From: Bacillota bacterium
GTDB taxonomy: Bacteria; Bacillota; UBA4882; UBA8346
Assembly (NCBI GenBank): GCA_029974635.1
Contig: JARKQY010000055.1
Coordinates: forward strand, 62,001-126,000
Reading direction: 5' to 3'
DNA: 64,000 nt
Under the pieces are notes generated by a model. It worked only from the letters and a program-made list of their open reading frames with translations. It did not search any database and was not told where the DNA came from. Position 1 is the first letter of the stretch. Each line of letters starts with the position of its first letter. Below, piece by piece: positions 24,380-33,711 of this stretch. The position numbers and the translations under genes are program-made.

Positions 24380-25321
24380 ATGGCGGAATATCGGGATAAT
24401 ACAATTCTGATTACCGGGGTAAACGGTTTTGTGGGCAGGCATTTGGCCCGTTATTTGGTGAGTGAACTCCACGTCGCCAGGGTATACGGTATAGATCGGG
24501 CAGCCCCCGGCGAATCCGGGAATCCGGGGTATCAATTTTTGTGCGCCAATATTGAAGATCCGGCAGAGATGAACCGGATAATTGCTGAAGTTAGGCCCCG
24601 GATAATTTTTCACCTGGCCGCGGATATCAAGCCAAGCCGTGACCTAAAGGACCTTCCTGCAATGCTTCAAACCAACTTGACGGGAACTGTCAATCTGCTT
24701 GCGGCGGTTTGTACCACTCAAACCGGACTTAACTGTTTTATCAATATGGGCACCGGCGAAGAATATGGAAACAACAGTCAACCCTTCCATGAGCAATTGA
24801 TTCCAAGCCCGGTTTCCATCTACTCCGGAACCAAAGCCGCCGTCTCCATGCTGTGCAGAATGTTTTACAACTTGTACAATATACCGGTCATCACGGTGCG
24901 GCCGTCGTTGGTATACGGCCCGGGACAAAACAACCGCTTTTTTATCATCCAGGCCATCCAAAAGCTTCTTAGCGATGAAGATTTTGATATGACCCCAGGG
25001 GAACAAACCAGAGACTATATTTATATTCAGGACCTGGTTGCCGCTTTGGTGGAATTGAGCTGTTCCGGTAAAATGGCGGGTGAGGAGATCAATGTTTCTT
25101 CCGGAGTGGAATACCGGCTGAAAGATGTAATTCTTTTGCTGCGGGAAAAAACCAATTCCAAATCCAAGATTAACTTTGGCGCCATACCTTATCGTCAAAA
25201 CGAGATTATGCGTTACGCCTGCGACAATACCAAGATTATCTCCAATACCAGTTGGCGGCCTGAAGTAATATTGGAAGAAGGTCTGGCCAGGACTATCCGT
25301 TTTTTGAAGGAGAGTGTGTAG
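24380..25321 (+). CDS. NAD(P)-dependent SDR epimerase/reductase, probably acting on a CDP-sugar
   Basis: A 313-residue extended SDR protein with Rossmann motif ITGVNGFVGRHLA, HLAAD, the catalytic YSGTK (Tyr/Lys) with upstream MGTGEEYG, and RPSLVYGPGQ. It resembles 4-reductases of the CDP-abequose/CDP-paratose type and similar 4-keto-sugar reductases. Placed after rfbF and rfbG, it most likely reduces the 4-keto group of CDP-4-keto-6-deoxyglucose; epimerisation is possible. It lies 190 nt after rfbG across a repeat and is followed directly by the FAD gene. Confidence 0.75.
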   Translation: MAEYRDNTILITGVNGFVGRHLARYLVSELHVARVYGIDRAAPGESGNPGYQFLCANIEDPAEMNRIIAEVRPRIIFHLAADIKPSRDLKDLPAMLQTNLTGTVNLLAAVCTTQTGLNCFINMGTGEEYGNNSQPFHEQLIPSPVSIYSGTKAAVSMLCRMFYNLYNIPVITVRPSLVYGPGQNNRFFIIQAIQKLLSDEDFDMTPGEQTRDYIYIQDLVAALVELSCSGKMAGEEINVSSGVEYRLKDVILLLREKTNSKSKINFGAIPYRQNEIMRYACDNTKIISNTSWRPEVILEEGLARTIRFLKESV

Positions 25322-25322
25322 C

Positions 25323-26627
25323 GTGAAAATTGCCATCATCGGCGCCGGGATCGCCGGCTTGTCAGCCGCGTATTTTTTGCAGAAGAATTCCGGCCTGGAG
25401 ATTGATATTTATGAAAAAGATACGGATATTGGGGGGCTGGCCGGTACTTTTCCATTTGAAAATACTTATTTGGAGAAATACTATCATCATATATTCACCC
25501 ATGATGGATATTGCATGGATCTCATCAGGGAGCTGGGATTAACCGGACAGGTAATCTGGAAAAAGACCAAAACCGGATATTTCAGCGGTGGTATTAGATA
25601 CCCTTTTACGACTCCGTTTGATCTTCTTAATTTCAAACCCCTGCCTTTCCTGGACCGGATCCGTTTCGGGCTGTCGTCCATTTTTATATCCTGGTATAAA
25701 AATGTCGGCAAGCTTGAAACAATCACCACGGAGAAGTTTATCGTCAAGGTCGTTGGAAAACAAGGCTGGGAAAAAATATGGAAACCAATGTTGATCGGGA
25801 AATTCGGCGATAATTATAATAAAATTCCTGCGGTCTGGATCTGGGAACGAATCGTGCAGCGTTTTCGCTCCCGGGGGAGTGGCGGCAAAGATGAAGTCCT
25901 GGGATATATGAAAGGGAGCTTTCGTCTTCTTTACCAGGGAATATCTGATAAAATCCTGGCCAGGGGCGGAAAGATCCACTGTAATTCCAATGTTCAGGAA
26001 ATTATCATCGAAAAGGAGTATTGCACCGGTGTAATCGTAAACGGTGAACGGAAGGCCTACGATGCTGTTATCTGCACTCCGGCGCTCCCGGTTTTGGTGG
26101 ATCTCTGCAAAACGGCTCCTGAAAACTATCTGGAACCGCTCCGCAAGGTGAATTATGACTGTACTCTGGTTGCGGTTCTGGTTCTGGAAGAACCGCTGGG
26201 TGATATTTATTGGCTGAATATCAGCGATACTGAGATTCCCTTTGCCGGAGTCATCGAGCATACTAACTTTATCCCCGCCAGTGAATACAACGGGAAGGTC
26301 GTTGTTTATTTAACAAAGTATTTGAGCCCTAATCATGAGCTTTTAGCCATGGACGACGCCGCCGTCATCAATAAATATTACGGTGAATTGCAGAAAGTTT
26401 ATCCCCAATTTGACGCCAAGATGGTTGAACGCTATTTTGTATTCCGGGATCGATACGCCCAGCCCATTTGGCCCATGCGTTACTCGGAGATAAAACCGGC
26501 CTATAAAACTCCCGTGCAGGGTTTATATGTGGCCAACACTTCCCAGATCTATCCCAATGACCGGGGAATGAATTTCAGCATCAAGCTTGGCAAGGAAGTA
26601 GCGGAAGCTTTAATAACTAATTCATAA
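25323..26627 (+). CDS. NAD(P)/FAD-dependent oxidoreductase (amine oxidase/protoporphyrinogen oxidase-like)
   Basis: A 434-residue flavoprotein with a classic FAD-binding N-terminus (IAIIGAGIAGLSAAYFLQ followed by DIYEKDTDIGGLAGTF), a central substrate domain and a C-terminal FAD contact (GLYVANTSQIYPNDRGMN). Homologues in polysaccharide clusters are often labelled protoporphyrinogen oxidase or UDP-galactopyranose mutase-like; the substrate here is probably a nucleotide- or lipid-linked sugar. GTG 25323 is preferred, with AAGGAG 10 nt upstream, directly after the stop of the SDR gene. Confidence 0.75.
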   Translation: MKIAIIGAGIAGLSAAYFLQKNSGLEIDIYEKDTDIGGLAGTFPFENTYLEKYYHHIFTHDGYCMDLIRELGLTGQVIWKKTKTGYFSGGIRYPFTTPFDLLNFKPLPFLDRIRFGLSSIFISWYKNVGKLETITTEKFIVKVVGKQGWEKIWKPMLIGKFGDNYNKIPAVWIWERIVQRFRSRGSGGKDEVLGYMKGSFRLLYQGISDKILARGGKIHCNSNVQEIIIEKEYCTGVIVNGERKAYDAVICTPALPVLVDLCKTAPENYLEPLRKVNYDCTLVAVLVLEEPLGDIYWLNISDTEIPFAGVIEHTNFIPASEYNGKVVVYLTKYLSPNHELLAMDDAAVINKYYGELQKVYPQFDAKMVERYFVFRDRYAQPIWPMRYSEIKPAYKTPVQGLYVANTSQIYPNDRGMNFSIKLGKEVAEALITNS

Positions 26628-26654
26628 CAAACCAGTAACTAATAGGGGAGGCCC

Positions 26655-28160
26655 ATGAGTTTTTATCGGCAAATGGCGGTTATTTGCGGCGCAATTGTTG
26701 TAATCATCGCTTTACCGATAATTGTTGCCAAAATAATTAACGTTGGTTACGGGAAATCAGTTCATCCGGTTGCAGTCTTCCCGCCGGATAGTGCCGCTAC
26801 TTTACAGCCCGTGATAGAAGAACAGACTTCTTCTGCCCCGGCCGGGGCGATTATTCCAGCCAAAGCCACGCCCACCATAAATGCATCCTTTGCCCCGGAG
26901 TCCGCCCCAGTTTCCCAAACATCTGAAACACCGGCTGAGACGGAAAACATGAATCGGAGATTGGGAGAATCATTACCTGCAAGCGAAACAGTTGCTTTGA
27001 ACCAGGAAAGAATTGCGACATCGGCCTTAGGTATCAGAAAAACTATATCACCTACTCCAACTCCGGCGATTGGCGCAACTTCCATGGAGAGTTCATCGCC
27101 ATTGGCAACCTCAACTCCGGACAGCAAACCAACCTCAGATCCAACCCCAACCCCAACCTCAACGCCGACGCCAATCCCCGAAAATATAGCGATTATTGAT
27201 ATTTCGCACCGGGAAAAAGGCGGATATGCATTTGGGGTTCCCACAGATGAGGTAAGGAGATGGCAACTCTTTACAGCCAATTTTTATCCTTATCTTACCC
27301 AAGTTGAAGTCCGGATCTCAAAATGGAACGGAACGGATCAAAGTGATGTGGTGGTCGAGCTTTATGCCACCCAAAATGATCATCCGGTCGGTTATCCGCT
27401 GGCATCTGCCGTCATTCCGGCTGAATATGTCGCCCAGGAAGCAAAGATCTTAAGCGCTCCGTTAAATTATAACGGGTTGGTGGCCGGAGCCAAGTATGCC
27501 GTTGTTTTGGGGCAGCAATCTCCGAGTCCGGCTCATTATATCTGGTGTACCGGAAACGCCAATAAAAACCTGGCATATGGCAAAATAAACGAAGAATCCG
27601 GCGCCAGCAATGAATCCCATTTGGGTAACGGCTGGCTTCAGGTATATACCGCCAGGGTTCCGGCGACGGCAGGTGGTAAACCGGTAAAACCGCCGGAAGT
27701 AATTGATATCTCCCATGGCGGAGTCAATGGTTATGTATTTGGAATTCCCAGGGATGAAGTGAAAAGATGGCAGACGTTTACTGTGGGTTCTTACGCCAAT
27801 TTGCAAATGGTGAAGGTGAAAGTCTGTAAATGGACAGTTACTTATCAAAGTGATTTGATAGTTGAACTCTATGCAACACAACATAACGTGCCGGCCGGTG
27901 AACCTCTGGCCCGGGCTTCCGTTCCATCGTCTTTTATTGGCAATGACTTTACAGTAGTCAGAGCCCCGTTAACTTATCCAGGCCTGCCGCCGGGAACTTA
28001 TGCAATCGCCTTGGGACAGCAATATCCCGGGGAAGCTCATTATCGGTGGTGTATCGATCTCGGTCAGGGTTTTCATTTTGGAAAAATAAATCAGAATTCG
28101 ATAAGCATTGCTGAAACCTGGCTAGGGAACGCATGGCTGCAAGTGTATTTGGGAAAATAG
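26655..28160 (+). CDS. Membrane-anchored surface protein with two tandem beta-domains
   Basis: A 501-residue protein of unrecognised family. An N-terminal hydrophobic helix (VICGAIVVIIALPIIVAKII) is followed by a ~150-residue Thr/Pro/Ser/Ala-rich linker with TPTPTSTPTPIP-type runs. Two homologous ~155-residue domains follow (from about residues 178 and 345). Each begins with IDISH, contains a GYxFGxPxDEVxRWQxFT block, a VELYATQ block, an ALGQQ/VLGQQ-type strand and ends LGN(G/A)WLQVY. The domains look like carbohydrate-binding or adhesive beta-sandwiches. It is last in the sugar operon, so it may be glycosylated or bind the glycan. Confidence 0.7.
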   Translation: MSFYRQMAVICGAIVVIIALPIIVAKIINVGYGKSVHPVAVFPPDSAATLQPVIEEQTSSAPAGAIIPAKATPTINASFAPESAPVSQTSETPAETENMNRRLGESLPASETVALNQERIATSALGIRKTISPTPTPAIGATSMESSSPLATSTPDSKPTSDPTPTPTSTPTPIPENIAIIDISHREKGGYAFGVPTDEVRRWQLFTANFYPYLTQVEVRISKWNGTDQSDVVVELYATQNDHPVGYPLASAVIPAEYVAQEAKILSAPLNYNGLVAGAKYAVVLGQQSPSPAHYIWCTGNANKNLAYGKINEESGASNESHLGNGWLQVYTARVPATAGGKPVKPPEVIDISHGGVNGYVFGIPRDEVKRWQTFTVGSYANLQMVKVKVCKWTVTYQSDLIVELYATQHNVPAGEPLARASVPSSFIGNDFTVVRAPLTYPGLPPGTYAIALGQQYPGEAHYRWCIDLGQGFHFGKINQNSISIAETWLGNAWLQVYLGK

Positions 28161-28363
28161 AAAAGATTTTAATTACGAAAAAACACGACAAAGTCCGAAA
28201 AAAAGTATACATACCAATTGATTGAAATGCAGTATATCAGAAATACTACTAGCGGGTCACGGTCAGAAAATTAATCGATTTTTAGGCGGCCGGAGTTTCT
28301 GGCACGGGAGAGACCTCTTTAAAAGAGTAAATTTTGAAAATATTATAGTAGGAGGGATTCTGA

Positions 28364-29167
28364 ATGCTTTGGGAAGAACTGACTGCGGCGGAGTTTAAAG
28401 AAGCCGTCGCGAAGACCGCGGAAACTTGCATGATCCCCATGGGAATCATGGAGAAACACGGAGATCACCTGCCATTAGGTACTGATTTAATCAATATTCG
28501 GGCGTTGGCAGTCGCCGCCTCATCTTTAGAGGATGTAGTCATCTTTCCGCCTTTTTATTTCGGTCAAATTTGCGAAGCCCAACACGTCCCCGGCACCTTA
28601 TCCTTTGATGCCCAATTCTTGCTGAACACTTTAAGAACCGTCTGCCATGAAATCGCCCGCAATGGGTTTAAAAAGATAATATTAGTAAACGGGCACGGCG
28701 GGAATACTTTCCTCATCCCATTTTTTACCCAGATGAATCTGGACCTTCCCAAGGATTATGTCCTTTATTTTTTGGATATTCCGTGGCGCAACCCGGAAGA
28801 GTTGGAAAAGATCATTGAAACCAAAACCGATGAGCATGGTGGCGAGATTGAAACTTCCATGATGCTAAAAGTCCGGCCGGATCTAGTGAAACTGGATCGG
28901 GTGAAATTAACGGAGGGAGTTCCCCAAAAGCGACTAGCTCATCTGTGGGAACAGGGTATCTATACCGCTATCTGGTGGTATGCCGATTATCCTTACCACT
29001 TTGCAGGCGACCCCATCCGGGCGACCCCCGAAAAAGGAGCGAAACTGCTTGACCTGGGTGCGGCCCACCTGGCCAAGTTGATCAAAACCATCAAACAAGA
29101 TACGGTGACTGCCCAATTACAGCAAGAGTTTTTTCAGCGGGCGCTGGATCCGTTAAGCGGGATTTAA
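28364..29167 (+). CDS. Creatininase family protein
   Basis: A 267-residue metal-dependent amidohydrolase-like protein. Family metal ligands are visible in MEKHGDHLPLGTDL, VNGHGGNTFL and TDEHGGEIETS. The family includes creatininase, archaeal FAPy deformylase (ArfB) and the mycofactocin enzyme MftE; there is no mycofactocin context here, so the substrate is open. SD AGGAGGG precedes ATG. It stands alone between the sugar operon and an AT-rich stretch. Confidence 0.82.
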   Translation: MLWEELTAAEFKEAVAKTAETCMIPMGIMEKHGDHLPLGTDLINIRALAVAASSLEDVVIFPPFYFGQICEAQHVPGTLSFDAQFLLNTLRTVCHEIARNGFKKIILVNGHGGNTFLIPFFTQMNLDLPKDYVLYFLDIPWRNPEELEKIIETKTDEHGGEIETSMMLKVRPDLVKLDRVKLTEGVPQKRLAHLWEQGIYTAIWWYADYPYHFAGDPIRATPEKGAKLLDLGAAHLAKLIKTIKQDTVTAQLQQEFFQRALDPLSGI

Positions 29168-29331
29168 AGCTTCATAGATCATTTCCGTATATCGAGAAAA
29201 TCAAAGATTGAGCTATTGTTTTCCATCGACATGACAGTCGCCGAATGGAACCCGATTCTTGATGAAATACGATCCTTAAATATCATAAAGATATATTAGG
29301 AGCTTGGAAATCCAAAGAAGTCAAAGAAAAG

Positions 29332-30195
29332 ATGAAAACAATGTACAAAGGAACAAGGTGGGCAAAGGAAATTATTGAGTTGCAGCAAGAAAACGGTCTA
29401 TGGGGATACTTTCACACATTATCAGAACCAAACAAAAATCCGATTACTACCGAACAAGCGCTGCGGCGGCTGCAAATTTTGGGGTATACAATTCATGATG
29501 AATGCATCGAAAAAGCCGTGGAATATATGCATGATTGCCTTTCCGGTAAAAGACAAATGCCGGATAGACGCGAAAAAACGCATGATTGGGATATATTTAC
29601 CCGGTTAATGCTTGCAACGTGGATACGGAGATTTACCAACGATGTTGTTGAAGCAAACCGCATTGCTGAGCTTTGGGCGTCGATTATTTCAGTTGCATTT
29701 AAAAGCGGCGAATATTCTCATGATGATTATCTGTCTGCATATCAGCAGGTGTTTTTACAAAAAGCACAAGGCGGCAGATTAGTTGATTTTGTTTCTTTTT
29801 ATCAGGTATCCCTCACAGCGGATAGATTTAGCCGGGAAGTGGAAGACCTTGTATTTGACTACATTATGAAGCATGAAAACGGTATATATTACTTGGGGTA
29901 TAATAGGTCATTGTACCATCTCCCCGAAGAATTTGAATCAAAAGCTGCGAGTCGTTTTCTGGCGTCTATAGAGATGATGACTACTTATAAACAAAATAAA
30001 AACAAATTGCAGTTTGTTGCGGAATGGATTAACAACAATAAAAATGACAATGGAACATGGGATATGGGCGGCAGTGTGAGGGATTTTGTTTATTTTCCAT
30101 TATCGGATTCATGGAGAAACAAAGAGTCCAGAGTTTTTGATTGTACATATCGAGTAGAAAAAATATTGGATATGATTAATCCAAAAACGATGTAA
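29332..30195 (+). CDS. Hypothetical protein, possible alpha/alpha-toroid fold
   Basis: A 287-residue protein without signal peptide or membrane segments. Repeated patterns such as QQENGLWGYFHT near the N-terminus and NNKNDNGTWDMGG near the C-terminus resemble the QxxxGxW motifs of terpenoid-cyclase/prenyltransferase toroids, with helices between; no catalytic motif is evident. Codon use is AT-richer than in the preceding operon. Start ATG 29332 has only a weak SD; ATG 29341 is an alternative. The function is unknown. Confidence 0.6.
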   Translation: MKTMYKGTRWAKEIIELQQENGLWGYFHTLSEPNKNPITTEQALRRLQILGYTIHDECIEKAVEYMHDCLSGKRQMPDRREKTHDWDIFTRLMLATWIRRFTNDVVEANRIAELWASIISVAFKSGEYSHDDYLSAYQQVFLQKAQGGRLVDFVSFYQVSLTADRFSREVEDLVFDYIMKHENGIYYLGYNRSLYHLPEEFESKAASRFLASIEMMTTYKQNKNKLQFVAEWINNNKNDNGTWDMGGSVRDFVYFPLSDSWRNKESRVFDCTYRVEKILDMINPKTM

Positions 30196-30228
30196 CAGTT
30201 GGTTCCGCTATGTAGGCAAGACGCCATT

Positions 30229-30351
30229 ATGAACACTCCCCAATTACATGATGGCGAATGGTTATGGATAAGAGTTGAACAAGAAACAACTGTTGAAGAT
30301 ATTATAAAATTGCTTTTAATAAAACGGAAACCGAAAAAAGGCGATTCTTGA
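30229..30351 (+). CDS. Short ORF, possibly a gene remnant
   Basis: A 40-codon ORF beginning MNTPQLHDGEWLW and ending in a basic KRKPKKGDS tail. It has no convincing SD and lies between the hypothetical toroid gene and argS. It could be a small protein or the tail of a lost gene; I favour a remnant. Confidence 0.25.
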   Translation: MNTPQLHDGEWLWIRVEQETTVEDIIKLLLIKRKPKKGDS

Positions 30352-30401
30352 GTAAGGAAGATTTAGACAGCTTCAGGTAAAGAAGGAGAGAAAAAAGTTA
30401 A

Positions 30402-32084
30402 ATGAAAGAAGAATTAACCAAGCTTTTGGCTAAACAGCTAGAATCAGAGGTCACAGAAAATGAAATTGCGAAGTTAATTGAGATTCCACCGGATGAAAAG
30501 CTTGGCGATTACGCTTTGCCTTGCTTTGCATTGGCAAAGAAGCTCCGTAAAAGCCCGGCTAATATTGCTGAAGATATTGCAAAATCAATATTAAACGAGT
30601 CCCTAATTGAAAAAGTTCAAGCCGTTTCCGGATATCTTAACATTTTTATCGATAGGAAATGGCTTTCATCAAAAGTTTTACACCTGGCCCTAGATTCACA
30701 TTTTGGGGCAGGGAATTTTAAAGAAACCACTGTTGTAGAATACTGCTCTCCAAATACAAATAAACCATTGCATTTAGGACATTTACGAAACATGACCATT
30801 GGGGAAAGCATCTCCCGGCTTTTAGCCTACCTGGGAAATAAAGTATATAAAACCTGTGTTTATAATGATCGTGGGGTTCATATCTGCAAGTCCATGTTGG
30901 CTTATCGAGATTTTGGCGGCGGTATTAACCCAGAGGAAAAAAATATTAAGCCGGATCATTTTGTGGGAGATTTTTATGTACTCTTTGCCCAGAAAGCGAA
31001 AGAAGACGATTCGTATGAAAAGCGGGCTCAAGAATTACTTCAAAAATGGGAATCAGGCGATACAGAAACAGTGACTCTTTGGAAGAAGATGAACGAATGG
31101 GCGTTTGCAGGCTTTCATGACACATTTCGATTATTTGGAACCTCTTTTGACCGCGAATACTATGAAAGCAATATTTATAAGCACGGCAGGGAAGTAATCC
31201 TTAAAGGTTTGGAACAAGGGCTATTTAAGAAGCTCCCGGACGGGGCGATAGTTGTAGATTTAACGAATAAAGGTTTGGACGAAAAAGTGCTGCTTCGTTC
31301 TAATGGCACTTCTGTCTATATCGTGCAGGATATCTATTTGGCTCATTTAAAAGCGAAAGATTTTTCATACGACCGATCCATTTATGTTGTAGGCAATGAA
31401 CAAGAATATCACTTTAAAGTACTAAAGGAGATCCTTGAAATCCTGGATACAAAAGTAAGCGGCGGCATCCATCATTTATCCTACGGAATGGTTGAACTGC
31501 CGGAAGGAAAGATGAAATCCAGAGAAGGTACTGTTGTGGATGCCGACGACCTCATTATTGACACCAGTTTATTAGCCGAGGAAGAAATCCGCAGACGTTA
31601 TCAGCTTACCGAAGAAGAGGTAAAAGAACGCGCTCTAAAAATAGCTTTGGCCGCAATAAAATATCAGTTGCTAAAGACGGAAACAGGAAAGAATATGGTT
31701 TTTAATCCGAAGGAAGCGATTCGTTTCGAAGGTGATACCGGTCCGTATGTTTTATATAGTTATGCCAGAGCTTCTTCGATTCTTCGTAAAGCGGACATAT
31801 CAATAAGTATTGAACAATGGAGTGCTAATGAACATGAGGCGCGACTTCTAAAGAAGATCTATCAATTTCCGGATATTGTGAAGTTATCAAGTGAACGGCT
31901 AACGCCATCAACACTTGCCAATTATACCCTTGAATTATGCCAGATTTTTAATGAATTCTACCACGAATGCCCTGTGCTTCGGAGTGAAATTGCCGGTCAA
32001 AGGTTGGCTTTGGTTGCCGCTTTTCGAAATGTTTCTGGGAAATGTTTGGAGCTTTTAGGGATTGATAAGATTGAGGAAATGTAA
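30402..32084 (+). CDS. argS: Arginyl-tRNA synthetase
   Basis: A 560-residue class I aminoacyl-tRNA synthetase charging tRNA-Arg. It has the N-terminal Add-1 domain, the HIGH-type motif as KPLHLGHLRN, the catalytic TSVYIVQDIYLA region, KMKSREGTVV in place of KMSKS as usual for ArgRS, and a C-terminal DALR anticodon-binding domain (YARASSILRKA onward). Length is standard. SD AAGAAGGAG precedes ATG. No T-box leader is visible. The gene sits in an AT-richer accessory stretch, so it might be a second or acquired copy. Confidence 0.93.
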   Translation: MKEELTKLLAKQLESEVTENEIAKLIEIPPDEKLGDYALPCFALAKKLRKSPANIAEDIAKSILNESLIEKVQAVSGYLNIFIDRKWLSSKVLHLALDSHFGAGNFKETTVVEYCSPNTNKPLHLGHLRNMTIGESISRLLAYLGNKVYKTCVYNDRGVHICKSMLAYRDFGGGINPEEKNIKPDHFVGDFYVLFAQKAKEDDSYEKRAQELLQKWESGDTETVTLWKKMNEWAFAGFHDTFRLFGTSFDREYYESNIYKHGREVILKGLEQGLFKKLPDGAIVVDLTNKGLDEKVLLRSNGTSVYIVQDIYLAHLKAKDFSYDRSIYVVGNEQEYHFKVLKEILEILDTKVSGGIHHLSYGMVELPEGKMKSREGTVVDADDLIIDTSLLAEEEIRRRYQLTEEEVKERALKIALAAIKYQLLKTETGKNMVFNPKEAIRFEGDTGPYVLYSYARASSILRKADISISIEQWSANEHEARLLKKIYQFPDIVKLSSERLTPSTLANYTLELCQIFNEFYHECPVLRSEIAGQRLALVAAFRNVSGKCLELLGIDKIEEM

Positions 32085-32423
32085 TGCCTTCACGTCGCGA
32101 AGAAAGGAAAAAAGAAAGCACATGGAACAAACATCATTGTTGAAATAAGGATATAAGGCAATATAACCGGGTTTACAATTTAGTTTAGCCGCGCGGATTT
32201 ATCTCATGGTCATCAGCCATCATGGGTAAATTGTAAGAAAAATCTTTTATTGTCGAACTGTCCGTTGCGGCGTGTCTCTAAGACACGACACGGAGATGGT
32301 AAACTATAGATGATTACGAATATTTACAGCTCAACCTGATAACATTAGGAGTTATCCCGCAGTGGACGGAACCCGGCAATAGCTAAATGGATTTTTCATG
32401 TTTGGAAGAGAAAGGTAAATATT
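32085..32423. other. Intergenic stretch without recognisable gene
   Basis: This 339-nt noncoding segment contains a small GTGTCT/AGACAC hairpin near 32273-32287 and no convincing ORF or promoter. Nothing further can be assigned. Confidence 0.4.
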
Positions 32424-33104
32424 ATGGATGAAATAAATATGGAATGGTCAAAAGAAAAGCAACATGCATTGGAACTAGAATTAAAAAGCATGGGCGCAGA
32501 TATAATTCGGTTCGCGGACCTATCCAGCCTTCCTGAAAAAGTAACCAGTGGGTTCAGCAAGGCGATACTCATTGGAATTCTATTGTCAAAAGAATATATA
32601 CTCAATTTGTGTGAAACAAGCGGAACAGATTCAAATGAGTTTGGCGAAAAAGAACATAAAGCTGATGAATTGGCAGAATGGACCGCCGGATGTCTTCAAA
32701 TGCGTGGATATAAGGTTTTTGCCCAATCCGAAGAAAACATCTGGCAAAACGGCTATTTCGACACAAAAACTAAGTCGTCCGTTTTGCCCCACAAGACAAT
32801 AGCTTTGCTTGCAGGTTTAGGATGGATAGGGAAAAATGATCTGCTCGTTACCCAGGACTACGGCTGTGCCTTTTGTATGTGTACAGTTCTGACAGATGCT
32901 CCACTGGATGTAGAAATGCCATCATTAATCAATTCAAGATGCGGAGAATGCGATATCTGCAAACAGATTTGTCCCACAAATGCAATATTGGGGAATGATT
33001 GGTCCAGGGACTGCAATCGCGATATGTTGGTTGACGTGTATCGCTGTGAAACTTGTTTGAAATGTTTGGTTCATTGTCAATGGACTGCTAATTATGTAAA
33101 GTGA
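32424..33104 (+). CDS. QueG-like double [4Fe-4S] cluster protein
   Basis: A 226-residue protein resembling the C-terminal portion of epoxyqueuosine reductase (QueG) and related corrinoid-reducing Fe-S proteins. It has GWIGKNDLLVTQDYGCAF-like sequence, then CGECDICKQICPTNAI and a second cluster set CETCLKCLVHCQ. It is shorter than QueG (about 310-380) and lacks its HEAT-like tail, so queuosine function is uncertain; a general electron-transfer role is possible. ATG 32424 lies 9 nt after GAAAGG. Confidence 0.72.
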   Translation: MDEINMEWSKEKQHALELELKSMGADIIRFADLSSLPEKVTSGFSKAILIGILLSKEYILNLCETSGTDSNEFGEKEHKADELAEWTAGCLQMRGYKVFAQSEENIWQNGYFDTKTKSSVLPHKTIALLAGLGWIGKNDLLVTQDYGCAFCMCTVLTDAPLDVEMPSLINSRCGECDICKQICPTNAILGNDWSRDCNRDMLVDVYRCETCLKCLVHCQWTANYVK

Positions 33105-33116
33105 GGTCTTAATCTT

Positions 33117-33683
33117 ATGCGCAAGTATTTTACGTATCTATGCATCATCTTTTTAAGCTGGTTTTTACTTCACACTGCCATAATAACAATCGACGGCTTG
33201 ACTGACGAACTCAAACCTGCCGATGTGGGGGTGGTTTTGGGCAATAAAGTTGAGTTTAACGGTGAGCCTTCGTTAAGACTGAAAAGCAGGCTGGATAGAG
33301 GGGTTGAGCTTTATAGAGCAGGATATTTTAAACATATTATCGTCAGTGGCGGATTGGGAAAGGAAGGCTTTTATGAAGCCGATGTGATGAAACGCTATTT
33401 AATCAAGCAGGGGATAGCTGAGAAGTTCATCATTTCGGATAGAAGCGCAAAGAACACCTATGATACCGCTAAAAACTCCCGAAAAATCATGACGGAAATG
33501 AATTACCAATCCGCCCTGGTAATTTCCCAATATTATCATATATCCAGAACGAAACTGGCCTTTTCGAAGGCTGGAGTAGAAACGATCGCTGCGGCGCACG
33601 CGAAACGATTCGAGATCCGGGACGCATATGCGCTGATAAGGGAATTTTTCGGTTTTTATAAGTATTTGTTCTTAAGTTATTAA
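33117..33683 (+). CDS. DUF218 (SanA/YdcF-like) membrane-associated protein
   Basis: A 188-residue protein with an N-terminal membrane helix (YLCIIFLSWFLLHTAIITI) and a DUF218 domain: ADVGVVLGNKV, KHIIVSGG, SAKNTYDTAKNS and the ALVISQYYHISRT block are typical. SanA/YdcF relatives affect envelope properties; the biochemical activity is not settled. It begins 12 nt after the QueG-like gene stop and is probably cotranscribed with it. Confidence 0.82.
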   Translation: MRKYFTYLCIIFLSWFLLHTAIITIDGLTDELKPADVGVVLGNKVEFNGEPSLRLKSRLDRGVELYRAGYFKHIIVSGGLGKEGFYEADVMKRYLIKQGIAEKFIISDRSAKNTYDTAKNSRKIMTEMNYQSALVISQYYHISRTKLAFSKAGVETIAAAHAKRFEIRDAYALIREFFGFYKYLFLSY

Positions 33684-33711
33684 AGAACTTGGCGCTGCTG
33701 GCAAAAACACT

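Noticed and set aside
24644..25339. 231-codon minus-strand ORF across the SDR gene
   Set aside because: It is antisense to a gene with clear SDR motifs and appears to be a codon-bias artefact.
25539..26261. 240-codon minus-strand ORF across the FAD oxidoreductase gene
   Set aside because: It lies wholly opposite a well-supported gene, has no SD and no recognisable motif.
32424..33104. Assignment of the Fe-S protein as epoxyqueuosine reductase queG
   Set aside because: It is too short and lacks the usual C-terminal part; only the cluster region and GWIGKNDLL-type block match.
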